A stretch of DNA of 64,000 bases from Streptomyces griseoflavus. Its GTDB lineage: Bacteria > Actinomycetota > Actinomycetes > Streptomycetales > Streptomycetaceae. The notes below the pieces were generated by a model. That model ran no database searches. It was not told where the DNA came from and saw only the letters and a program-made list of their open reading frames with translations. Position numbers and translations under genes: made by a program. Position 1 is the stretch's first letter, and each line of letters begins with the position of its first letter. Where the stretch lies: the NCBI RefSeq assembly GCF_014649995.1, contig NZ_BMUC01000020.1, positions 18,170 through 82,169 of the forward strand. Reading direction: 5' to 3'. Below are positions 8,748-16,581 of this stretch, piece after piece.

Positions 8748-9245
8748 ATGCGTATCAGCCGTACCCTGCCCGCCGCGGCCGTGGCCGCCGCCGGCGTGCT
8801 CAGCCTCGCCGCCGTTCCGGCGCAGGCCGCCGAATACTCCTCGGCACTGAAGATCAAGGGTGTCCAGTACGACGCCCCGGGCCGGGACTCCAACAAGTGC
8901 TCCGGCGGGAACACCGCGGCCGAGTACCTGACGATCAAGAACTACTCGAAGACCGCCAAGGTCAACCTCAAGGGCTACGTCGTCAAGGACGCCGCCGGCA
9001 ACAAGTTCACTTTCACCAAGAGCCACACCCTGGAGCCCGGCGACTACGTCAAGCTGCGCGGCGGCCGCGGCACCGACTCCGACACCAAGAACGTCGTCTA
9101 CCGGCAGAACTGCAACTTCCTGTGGAACAACGACAAGGACACCATCTACTTCCACAAGCCGGGCGGCGCCCGGGCCGACGTCCACTCCTACACCAAGAGG
9201 GCCAACGACCGCGACGGCAACGGCTACATCTCCTACCACGGCTGA
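8748..9245 (+). CDS. Secreted lamin-tail (LTD) domain protein
   Basis: The 165-residue product has a signal peptide ending QAA (about residue 28) followed by one lamin-tail/LTD immunoglobulin-like domain: IKGVQYDAPGRDS, then AAEYLTIKNYS, KGYVVKDAAGNKFTF, LEPGDYVKL and the FLWNNDKDTIYF strand. LTD domains occur in secreted bacterial nucleases and surface proteins and probably bind nucleic acid or polymers. The start follows AGGCACCATCTGGGGGGAAC with a clear GGGGGG site. It sits between two convergent DUF1524 HNH nuclease genes. Confidence 0.85.
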   Translation: MRISRTLPAAAVAAAGVLSLAAVPAQAAEYSSALKIKGVQYDAPGRDSNKCSGGNTAAEYLTIKNYSKTAKVNLKGYVVKDAAGNKFTFTKSHTLEPGDYVKLRGGRGTDSDTKNVVYRQNCNFLWNNDKDTIYFHKPGGARADVHSYTKRANDRDGNGYISYHG

Positions 9246-9270
9246 CCTGCACGACTAACGGAGAAGGGCC

Positions 9271-9296
9271 GGCCGCCGGGCAGATTCCCGGCGGCC
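9271..9296. terminator. Hairpin between convergent LTD and HNH genes
   Basis: A 10-bp GC stem GGCCGCCGGG / CCCGGCGGCC with a 6-base loop lies between the LTD gene end (9245) and the opposing HNH pseudogene end (9340), so it can serve as a terminator for both strands. Confidence 0.65.
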
Positions 9297-9339
9297 AACC
9301 CCGCCCTGAACCAGCACCCGCTCGCCGCGGGAGAGCGTG

Positions 9340-9998
9340 TTACACAGCGGGCTCGTAGGCCACCTGCTGGTCCGGGCAGCCCCTCGCCGTATCCTCCAGC
9401 GCCGCCACCTCCGCCTCATCCGCTGTCAGACCCCAGCGCAGCTTCGTGCCCACCCACTCGGCGATGTACCGGCAATGCACCTCAGCAGCCGGCGGCATCC
9501 ACTGCGCCGGGTCCTGATCGGCCTTGGACCGGTTCGACCGTGCCGTCACAGCCACCAAAGACGTCGCCGCACCCTGGTCGTTGGCATACGCTTCACGCCG
9601 CTGCGCCGTCCACGCCGAGGCTCCGCTGTCCCAGCTCTCGGCCAGGGGCACCATGTGGTCGATATCCAGGTCGGAGGCGGACGTCACCCACATCTGGTCG
9701 TAGTAGGACCACCAGCGCCCGGCCGACAGCCGGCATTGGGACCCGACGGTTGGGGGCTCGACGGCTTCGGCGATCAGGACTTCATTGCGGGTGGAGCAGC
9801 TGTCGGCCGGGTTGTCGCCGGCGTTCCAGTGGGGAAGGCATCGCGGTCATAGCCATCACGGGACTCGGTGCCGAGCGGCAGGCGGGCGACGGCTTCGGCG
9901 ACAGGAAACGTTTCGGCCGCGTGGGCAGACGTGGAGACAGCGGCAGAGGCGACGGCGAGGGACGCCGCGGCCAGAGCACACAGCACGGCGGTCCGCAT
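9340..9998 (-). pseudogene. Frameshifted second secreted HNH nuclease (DUF1524)
   Basis: The N-terminal part starting at 9998 has a signal peptide and the RDGYDRDAF motif. It then leaves frame at about 9830, where CCTTCCCCACTGG needs one more base to give the expected HW; the correct frame resumes and continues with CSTRNEVL-like sequence, the catalytic DIDHMVPLAESWDSG and a C-terminus nearly identical to the intact copy at 7711. The C-terminal 117 residues match that copy almost residue for residue, so this is a recent duplicate inactivated by a one-base deletion (or a sequencing error). Confidence 0.75.
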
Positions 9999-10159
9999 GC
10001 ACCGTTGATAGCGGCCGGCGGAACTTGATCAGCGGCTCGTCGAACACGCACCCATACGAGTGTTGTAGTCATACGGGCGTGTGGCGTCTCCTGACTGTGA
10101 TTGCTCCACCGAACAGGTCGAGCTGGAGTTGTCCCTGATGGCAATACCTTGCACTACGT

Positions 10160-10369
10160 CTACGAGTCGGGCCGTTGCAGCAGGTCCAGGAAGCAGCGCA
10201 GCTGTACACCTGGCTCGCCGGGCTCGTGGGTTGCGCGGTCCGCCGGCGCGATCGCCCACCGCGTGGCGAGCAGTTCCTGGACCGCGAACGCGGTCTCGTC
10301 ATCGGCGGCCGCGATCTCCACCACCGCAAGTCCCGGCTCCGCCACATGCCCGTCGTTGATCGGCCTCAT
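10160..10369 (-). CDS. DUF6207-family small protein
   Basis: From the ATG at 10369 the frame gives a 69-residue protein reading MRPINDGHVAEPGLAVVEI, AADDETAFAVQELLATRWA and EPGEPGVQLRCFLDL, the characteristic order of the Streptomyces DUF6207 family (unknown function, alpha-beta sandwich of about 70 residues). The open frame extends upstream to 10591, but family members start near the PINDGHV segment. It faces away from the DUF4291 fragment at 10626. Confidence 0.65.
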   Translation of the reverse strand: MRPINDGHVAEPGLAVVEIAAADDETAFAVQELLATRWAIAPADRATHEPGEPGVQLRCFLDLLQRPDS

Positions 10370-10625
10370 GACCAGTTTTACGCCCCGACGCCCGCTGGAG
10401 TTCTCCCCTGCGGCCAGCGTCACCCGGACCGGGTACAGCGAGGCGTGCGTGCTGACCTGCCGCAGCCTGTCGTCCTGGCACCGTCTGGTCCTCGAGGAAC
10501 TCGGCTGCCGCAGCGCTTCGGACTGGTCGAGGTGGGCGATCGACTCGGTTTCCTTGCCTTCATGAGCATCGCCTGCACCCTCGTACGCCACTGCGGACTC
10601 GGTGGCCTCGCGCCGGGGTAATTCG

Positions 10626-11271
10626 ATGGCGCGCGTAACGACGTGTGATCACCCTGATCCAGTGACAGAACCCAAGTACCAGATCCGAGCCCTGTACACG
10701 ATCACCATCTACCAGGCGTACTCGCCGGCGATCGGTCTGGTGGCGGCCCGGGACGGCCGTTTCCCGGCGGAGTGGAAGCGGGACCGGATGACGTGGATCA
10801 AGCCGTCGTTCCTGTGGCCGCTGCGGATGGGGCAGCAAGGAAGGCCAGGAGAGCGTCCTCGCCATCGAGATCACCCGGGAGGGTTTCGAGTGGGCACTGC
10901 GGCACGCCTGCCTGTCCCACTACGAGTACGGACTCCACACCGATCGTGCCACGTGGAAGCGCCAGTTGAGGCAAGCTCCCACCCGGGTGCAGTGGGACCC
11001 CGAACGTCACCTCCGCCTCCAACCGCTTCGCCACCGATCGCTGCAGCTCGGCCTCTCCGGCGAAGCCGCACATCTCTACGCTGACGAGTGGATCGTCTCC
11101 ATCACCGATGTCACGCCGCTGGCCCGCACGGTCCACGCCCACGTGCGAGAGGGAGAACTGGACGTCGCCCGGCAACTCCTGCCGCGCGTACGCCCTTACC
11201 CCGTGGACGATGAGGCTCTGGCCCACCTGTACCGGCAGGCCGGCACCACCGTTGAGCTGGCTTCTCAGTAG
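10626..11271 (+). pseudogene. Frameshifted DUF4291 gene
   Basis: The first part (start GTG 10662 or ATG 10626) reads EPKYQIRALY, TITIYQAYSPAIGL and WKRDRMTWIKPSFLW, signatures of DUF4291. Frame is lost near 10817-10825, and the second part continues in another frame with CGWGSKEGQESVLAIEI, ALRHACLSHYE, RVQWDPER and LGLSGEAAHLYADEW, reaching a normal end at 11271. Relative to the usual RALYDA(D)TITVYQAY a small in-frame deletion is also visible. Function of the family is unknown, and this copy is broken. Confidence 0.75.
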
Positions 11272-11329
11272 GGCTGGGAACCTTCTCGTGTCCTGTCGGC
11301 GGCGCCGGGACGGGATCGTGCCGGGGCAG

Positions 11330-11734
11330 CTATCCGCAGTCGTTGCGGTTGATCTTCAGCGAGCGGGTCTGGTCGTTGAGGTTGTAGCCACGCAGGTCGT
11401 GGATAGAGCCACCGCTGCGAGTCACACACACCCACCGGCCGGCTTGGTTGCGCTTCTCGTAGACGCGGGCGGTGCGGTCGGAGTTGTTGCGGACCGAGCT
11501 GCCGCGGTCACGGATCGCGGAGGGCAGATCCTTCACGCTGCCGCCCGAGGCCCGTCGCACCCAGGGCTGCCCACCGAAGTTGATCTCGGGGTAGATGCAC
11601 ACGTAGCCGGACGGGCAGTCGATGGCAGCGCGTGCCGCGCCGGGCTTGCCGGCGGCCGAGGCAGCAGTGGTCAGGGGGAGCAGGGCCAGGGCGGAGACCG
11701 CCAGGGAGCGCATCAGAGTTTTGATCACGTTCAA
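11330..11734 (-). CDS. Secreted peptidase-inhibitor I36-family protein
   Basis: The 134-residue product has a signal peptide (MRSLAVSALALLPL, cut near ASA) and a mature domain of the inhibitor I36/beta-gamma-crystallin type: CPSGYVCIYPEINFGG, then DLPSAIRDRGSSVRNNS, RVYEKRNQAGRWVCV and DLRGYNLNDQTRSL. Cysteines in the first strand pair, VCV and the last CG suggest disulfides. The family includes the Streptomyces metalloprotease inhibitor SMPI; others have no known target. Confidence 0.85.
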   Translation of the reverse strand: MNVIKTLMRSLAVSALALLPLTTAASAAGKPGAARAAIDCPSGYVCIYPEINFGGQPWVRRASGGSVKDLPSAIRDRGSSVRNNSDRTARVYEKRNQAGRWVCVTRSGGSIHDLRGYNLNDQTRSLKINRNDCG

Positions 11735-12178
11735 GAGATAGCGGCCCCGGGCGGCCGACCGGCCGGATGCCGCCCGGGTTCACCCGAGTAGAGGAGGCAG
11801 TACAGGCCACCGTCTCAAGCCGCGCTACGGAGGTGCCACGCCCGCCGGTGAACCGGGGGCAGCCGTGGCATCACTCTCGCTGTCCGGGCAAGAATCCGCC
11901 TCGGGCTGAAGCCGGGGGGAGGGGGGAGCCTGGTGCGGGAGCAGCATCGACGACTTTCTGCAGGGATGCCTGTGCTACGAGAAGTTGGCCGGGCGCAAGG
12001 TCCTGGGCTGCCGAGGGCGTTTGGGCACAGGTCTTTTCACACGGCGTCCTGCCCGGCGCCGCAACAAGCCGCCGCACGCGCGGAGGGATCCGAGGTGCCC
12101 GGCGACCTGGGGCCGAGGTGCGGGCAGGTCCGACCGAAACCCGTCCTGCCGTGGTCAGAGTGGTCGTAGCGCCGTGTC
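11735..12178. other. Intergenic stretch without a supported gene
   Basis: Several open frames overlap here on both strands, but none has a family signature or a good start. It includes a short run of tandem G (GGGGGGAGGGGGGAG, about 11917) and may hold the promoter of the I36 gene. Confidence 0.35.
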
Positions 12179-12625
12179 ATGACCACTGTGGGCGACACGG
12201 CTCACCCATATCGCATCGCCACCGAGGCACCCACGCCCCAGGACGGTGCCGCAGGAGATTCCGGTGGAACCGCCCTTGACCCAGGTGCTCCCTGAGGACA
12301 CCCCGGACGGCGATGACGAGGACGACGCGGATTCCCGCGTCTTCGTCGCCCACGGTGCCGCCGATGACCCGGCCGGGTACGTCGCCGTCTCACACTCCGG
12401 CCGGAACCGCCGACTGACCATCGAGAACATCGCAGTCGTCCCACCGCACCGGGGACGAAGAGTGGGCCGCGCTGATGGGACTGCCGGGGAAGTTCGTCCG
12501 CAAGCGGAGTGCCAGTCACCTCTGGCTGGAACTCACCAACATCAACACGCCCGCGATCCACACATCCCGGCGCATCGGCTTCGCCTTCTGAGGACTCGAC
12601 ACCAGCCTCTACGGAGGCACCCCTT
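12179..12625 (+). pseudogene. Broken GNAT acetyltransferase (streptothricin-acetyltransferase-like)
   Basis: Pieces in three frames assemble into one GNAT protein: MTTVGDTAHPYRIATEAPTP, then SRVFVAHGAADDPAGYVAVS with SGRNRRLTIENIAVVPPHRG (acetyl-CoA-binding motif A), then ALMGLPGKFV, HLWLELTNINTPAI and RRIGFAF. The last segment hits TGA where relatives have Cys (FxGLDTSLY), and frame changes occur near 12235 and 12465. The order matches Streptomyces N-acetyltransferases of the streptothricin-resistance group, here inactive. Confidence 0.72.
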
Positions 12626-13109
12626 CTCAGGGTGTTGAGCCGCTCCCAGGCAAGGAGCGGGACCCGTCGCCCGGTGCGAGGGCGACGGTCGGTAACCAGG
12701 CCGAAGGCTCAGATGAAGGCCGTAGGCCGCTCGTACCGCTGCGCTTACACGTCCGGCAGACGGTGATGGTGCCGGGGGCCTGTTACCCACTTTCGGGTGA
12801 CGGCCCCGTGTGACCTGGGGTGGCGCGCCGGGGCGTTCGCGGGCCCACAGCCAAGCGCCGGAGGGGTGTCCGGTCTAGACGGGACGTCAACCTGGCGCAT
12901 TGGGTGTGTAAATGGACATTGCAGATGACAGTCACCGTGATGTGGGCGATTCGTAACAGGCTTCACGTCTCGTCCACATACCGGATGCGGGGTGGGCAGG
13001 GTGTGCGTGGGCGGCCGGCCGGCCGCCATTCGCACCAGGCACACCCCGGACCTGCGGTCTTGACGCCGCACGTGTCCCAGGGAGTGCCCGCACCTTGCAG
13101 GGGGAACCT
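12626..13109. other. Intergenic region before the second LTD gene
   Basis: No gene is supported. The last bases contain AGGGGGAACCT directly before GTG 13110, which is the ribosome-binding site for the next gene; the long upstream distance leaves room for its promoter. Confidence 0.4.
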
Positions 13110-13586
13110 GTGTCGAAGCCCATCACCGCCCGCCGCCTGACCGCCGCCGTTCTCAGCGCCGGCGCTCTAGCCGCGATCCTGACCGTGCCCGCGTCGGCGG
13201 CCGAGCACCGCCCGCACCGGCCCGACGTGCAGATCTCTGACGTGCAGTACGACTCCCCGGGCCGCGACGACCGCTCCAACCGCTCCCTGAACCGCGAGTG
13301 GGTGGAGATCACCAACAACACCCGCCGCGCGGTGAACCTGGACGGCTGGACCCTGCGCGACGAGGACGGCCGCACCTACACCTTCGACGACTACCGCCTG
13401 CGTGGCCGGGCCACCGTCCGCATCCACACCGGCCAGGGACGCGACACCCGCACCGACCTCTACCAGGACCGCCGCCACTACGTGTGGGACAACCACTCCG
13501 ACACCGCCACCCTGCGCAACGACCGCGGCCGTTTCATCGACCGCGAGTCCTGGGGTCACGACCGCAACCGCGGCAACCGCCGTTAA
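13110..13586 (+). CDS. Second secreted LTD-domain protein
   Basis: Translation from the GTG preceded by AGGGGG gives 158 residues with a signal peptide (ARRLTAAVLSAGALAAI, cut after ASAA) and one lamin-tail domain: QISDVQYDSPGRDDRSNRSL, then REWVEITNNTRRAVNLDGW, RDEDGRTYTFDDY and HYVWDNHSDTATL. It matches the protein at 8748 in layout and key motifs (VQYDxPGRD, ExVxIxN, W/LWxNxxDT), so the two are paralogues, but this one is Arg-rich where the other is Lys-rich. The alternative TTG start at 13095 is less likely. Confidence 0.85.
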   Translation: MSKPITARRLTAAVLSAGALAAILTVPASAAEHRPHRPDVQISDVQYDSPGRDDRSNRSLNREWVEITNNTRRAVNLDGWTLRDEDGRTYTFDDYRLRGRATVRIHTGQGRDTRTDLYQDRRHYVWDNHSDTATLRNDRGRFIDRESWGHDRNRGNRR

Positions 13587-13631
13587 CCACCTCGACCCGA
13601 GCTGCAGCCACAGCCCGGCCCACACCGCCAC

Positions 13632-13663
13632 GGCGCGCCGCCCCTCCGACAGGGCGGCGCGCC
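13632..13663. terminator. Hairpin after the second LTD gene
   Basis: GGCGCGCCGCCC (13632-13643) pairs perfectly with GGGCGGCGCGCC (13652-13663) around an 8-base loop, 45 bases past the stop of the LTD gene. Confidence 0.6.
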
Positions 13664-14255
13664 GCCGGTATGGGCAAGTGCCTCGCCGCGCGGTTGGCAT
13701 GGAGATGGGTGGTGATGTGGCGAGGAAGCCCGGGTCCTTGTGGGAAAGCCTGGGAAGGGGCGGGTGGTGGCCCGCAGGTGGCTCATCCGTCACCGGCACG
13801 TAACTGTAGAGGCGCTCGTACGAAGTCAGCTTGGCGGCGAGGCGTTCGGGGCCCACGGTGGCCCGGTCGACTTCCACGAACGAACGACGTTGGCGAATGG
13901 GGCGTGGCGCTTACCGGAGAACCTGGAACGGCTCGCCGCCTTCACCCGCAGAGCCAGTGACCGCCGCCGCGCTTTCGAGGCCCGGCCGAAGACCGAGCAG
14001 CCGGCCGATGTGGCCAAGCCCGCCGACCAGCAGCAGCACTACACGAACCGGCCCGACCACAGCAGGGGAGCGGGCCGTGACGGGTGAGGGATGGCAACCG
14101 GCCAGGGGTTGGCCGATCTGTGACTTCACCCGCGAGCCTCGGGGAATCGGGGCGTTGGCACCCGGCACGGGAGGAACCTTGACCGACCTGCACGAACCGC
14201 TGGAACCGCTGGACAGCTACCCGACGAACTGCCCCCGCCCCGCCAGCGCGGCGGC
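13664..14255 (+). other. Unassigned region ending in a short coupled frame
   Basis: Most of this stretch has no recognisable gene. At its end a GGGAGGAA ribosome-binding site (14169-14176) precedes a TTG at 14179 that opens a 26-codon frame (LTDLHEPLEPLDSYPTNCPR...) whose TGA overlaps the GTG of the next gene by four bases. This could be a small leader peptide translationally coupled to the gene at 14256, or chance. Confidence 0.3.
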
Positions 14256-14762
14256 GTGAACCTGGTGGGCCTGCTCAGCATCGCCGACGATCCGGCCCGC
14301 AGCCTGGCCGCGCTGAAGGTCCGGATGCAGCCCCACGACTCGAAGACCTCGCTCGTCAGCCCCGAGAACGCCCGCGAGAACACGGCGAAGGAGGTCGACC
14401 GGCTCCTGGGCACCGCCATCCACTTCCAGCGTCACGCCCACGCCGCACTGCTAGGGCGGTGCGTCCTCGGTGCGGACTTCAAGGAGGGCTGCTCCACCGA
14501 GGGCGCCAGCCTCCAGCTGAATGTTTGGGACGACACCACGCGCCGGGACGTCGTCGAAGACGGCACCACCGGCTGCGTCACCCACACCGTCGAAGCCGCC
14601 CGCCGGGCTATGGCCGACCCCGCCAGCCGCAAGATCCTGCTCGCCTTTGTCCGCGACGACGAAGGCACCGCCGTTGCCCGCACTCTCGGGCTCGGGCCGG
14701 ACGACACCGCGCAGTTCCTGAACCGTGGCCTCACCCTGCGCCCGGAACACCGGGTCGGCTAA
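14256..14762 (+). CDS. Hypothetical protein (168 aa), possible short-leader coupling
   Basis: A 168-residue soluble protein from the GTG at 14256. It contains a helix DPARSLAALKVRMQPHD, a cysteine-bearing centre (GRCVLGADFKEGCSTEGAS) and a C-terminal helical segment ARTLGLGPDDTAQFLNRG. I do not recognise the family. There is no signal peptide or membrane segment. The start overlaps the stop of a 26-codon frame, which suggests coupling. Confidence 0.5.
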   Translation: MNLVGLLSIADDPARSLAALKVRMQPHDSKTSLVSPENARENTAKEVDRLLGTAIHFQRHAHAALLGRCVLGADFKEGCSTEGASLQLNVWDDTTRRDVVEDGTTGCVTHTVEAARRAMADPASRKILLAFVRDDEGTAVARTLGLGPDDTAQFLNRGLTLRPEHRVG

Positions 14763-14900
14763 CCCTCACCGTTCCCGCGGCCGCGCCCTGGCCGCCCGGC
14801 ATCCGCGTTGGAGCGCCACGTTGCCCTGCGATGCCCGCTCCTGCCCTACCGCAGTGCCCCTGCGGTAGGGCAGGTGGGCCCGATGGGTGATCATTGTGTG

Positions 14901-15446
14901 ATGGACGCAAACTTTTGGACGGTACTTTCGGATGCGGAGCGAGACCAGTGGGACTACGTCCCGGGACAGACCCTTGGACCGCTTCGCTTTGAGATGGATT
15001 GCAATGATGTCGTCGCCGCCATGACCGAACACGGCTTCGCCAATGTGTCAGAAGCGACTGACGCCGGCTGGCACGTTGTCGAATTCAGGAAGCCGGACGG
15101 GCTCTGGGCGCAGGCGGCTGTAAAGTGTTACTTCGACAGGAACCGCGTCCTGGCGTACGTACTCATCGACGGGCGGAGAGGCCCTCAAGTCACCTGTGAG
15201 GGGATTCGCCTGATCGGCCGCGTGCCGTCAGAACTTGCCCGGGAAATGGAAACGCATGCGGATAAGCACGATAGGGGCGTCAGGTTCAGCTACGGTGGAG
15301 ACGTCTTTTGTGAAGGTTTCGAGATCGAGTTGGGCACACAGCGTGCCGGTGACACCGTCGTGACTTGGGCCCTGTTCTTCAGCGCGGGAGATGACCACAG
15401 CACCGCCAGGGACAGCGCTCCCCCACAAATTTGGCACCACTGGTAA
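14901..15446 (+). CDS. Immunity-like protein with GPLRF motif (181 aa)
   Basis: From the ATG at 14901 the product is a 181-residue acidic soluble protein with WDYVPGQTLGPLRFEMDCND near the start, RRGPQVTCEGIRLIG in the middle and a strand-rich end. The same plan (WSYxPxxxxGPLRFGM, then GPQVxxxGIxL) occurs in the protein at 56540, so both belong to one family. Standalone small acidic proteins of this type in toxin-rich regions are usually immunity proteins; that role is inference. The nearest toxin gene is the deaminase toxin at 16582, transcribed towards this gene, with IS630 debris between. Confidence 0.6.
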   Translation: MDANFWTVLSDAERDQWDYVPGQTLGPLRFEMDCNDVVAAMTEHGFANVSEATDAGWHVVEFRKPDGLWAQAAVKCYFDRNRVLAYVLIDGRRGPQVTCEGIRLIGRVPSELAREMETHADKHDRGVRFSYGGDVFCEGFEIELGTQRAGDTVVTWALFFSAGDDHSTARDSAPPQIWHHW

Positions 15447-15748
15447 GCCAACTGCCGACCTTAATACGTACGCTACTCGGGCAAGTTTTTGAGCTGGAAG
15501 GTCATCTTGGTGCGGCGATCAGCCGTCCCTCCACCGACAGTAGAGGCCGCACCAAGCCCGCTCGTCATTGTTCATGTCCGATTAATCTTCGAGCTGTGCA
15601 CGATCGGCTTCACGGAGCCCTATGGGGACAGGTACCTAAAACGCTGAGGGTCTGACCTTTTAACGTTCGGACAAACGGGCCATTGAGTCGGTCCGTCGGC
15701 AGCACCTGGAGCGTCACGGGGCGGGACTCCGGTTGTCCGCCGCATGGA

Positions 15749-16157
15749 GAACCGGCTTCTCGTGAGCGCGATGTCCGCGATCAGCTCCAAAGGAGGATGC
15801 ACTTCAGAGTCGTTTGACGCCAAGGTTATGTACCGCTTTCTTGCCCGGCTCGTCGGGCACTTTGACCGCAAGATCCACCTGCTCGTGGATCGGCCCTAGG
15901 CCCATCGCTCGAAGACCGCCCGGGACTGGCTCGCCGGCCACGAGAACGCGATCGAGTTGCACTTGCCGTCGTACCTACCCGAGCTCAACCACGATAGGCT
16001 GGTCGATTTTGACCTCACGCGCAGCCCGCCCCACAACCACCGGGCCAGGAATGAGGCCAGACTCGCCGCCGAGACGCGCCGGTTCGCCTACTGCCGACGA
16101 GGCCAACCATGCATCGCGCGGATACTTTGGTGGCCGGCACGTCCGCTACCTCCTTAA
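15749..16157 (+). pseudogene. IS630-family transposase remnant
   Basis: Decayed transposase with the order typical of IS630-type DDE domains: RLVGHFDRKIHLLVDRP (strand before the second acidic residue), AHRSKTARDWLAGHE, then LPSYLPELNHDRLVDFDLTR, which corresponds to the PxYSPELNPxE motif. An in-frame TAG at about 15898 and the altered Asn-Pro-Glu motif show that it is dead. The 300 bases before it hold no gene. Confidence 0.65.
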
Positions 16158-16581
16158 CGAGGGAGCGCCATCAGCTTCTGATCAATAGAACCACCGACCC
16201 CGACCTCTAAATATCAGACGGATGCACTGACGACGCCGTCCGTTCTGATCTGCTCGATCAGGCGGCCGGTTTCATCGACCGCAAGAGACCTCGTGTTGAC
16301 ATTACAGCTGGGCCCACCGCTAATGCGATGGGCCCAGACAGTGGCGACCCGCAGTCGCCTAATTAGTACCCGTTTGCAGTTTTAAACTTCCCGCTGAAGG
16401 AGTCCCGGCGAAATGACGCTAGCTTTGAGGAGCTCGAGAGTCTACCTCTCTGTAGAAGCCCGTTGCTGCCCACCTTTATGGGTGTCTTAAATAAAACCTA
16501 ACTCGAACAATCAGTTCAAAATGCTGCCGTACTCTACGAGTCGCCCCCGGGCGCAGGGTTCAACCCCGGACACCTTTAAAG
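16158..16581. other. Gene-free region just past the deaminase-toxin tip
   Basis: This is where an immunity gene would be expected, directly downstream of the minus-strand toxin gene. No open frame of 60 codons or more is present on either strand, and composition is lower in GC than the neighbours. Confidence 0.5.
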
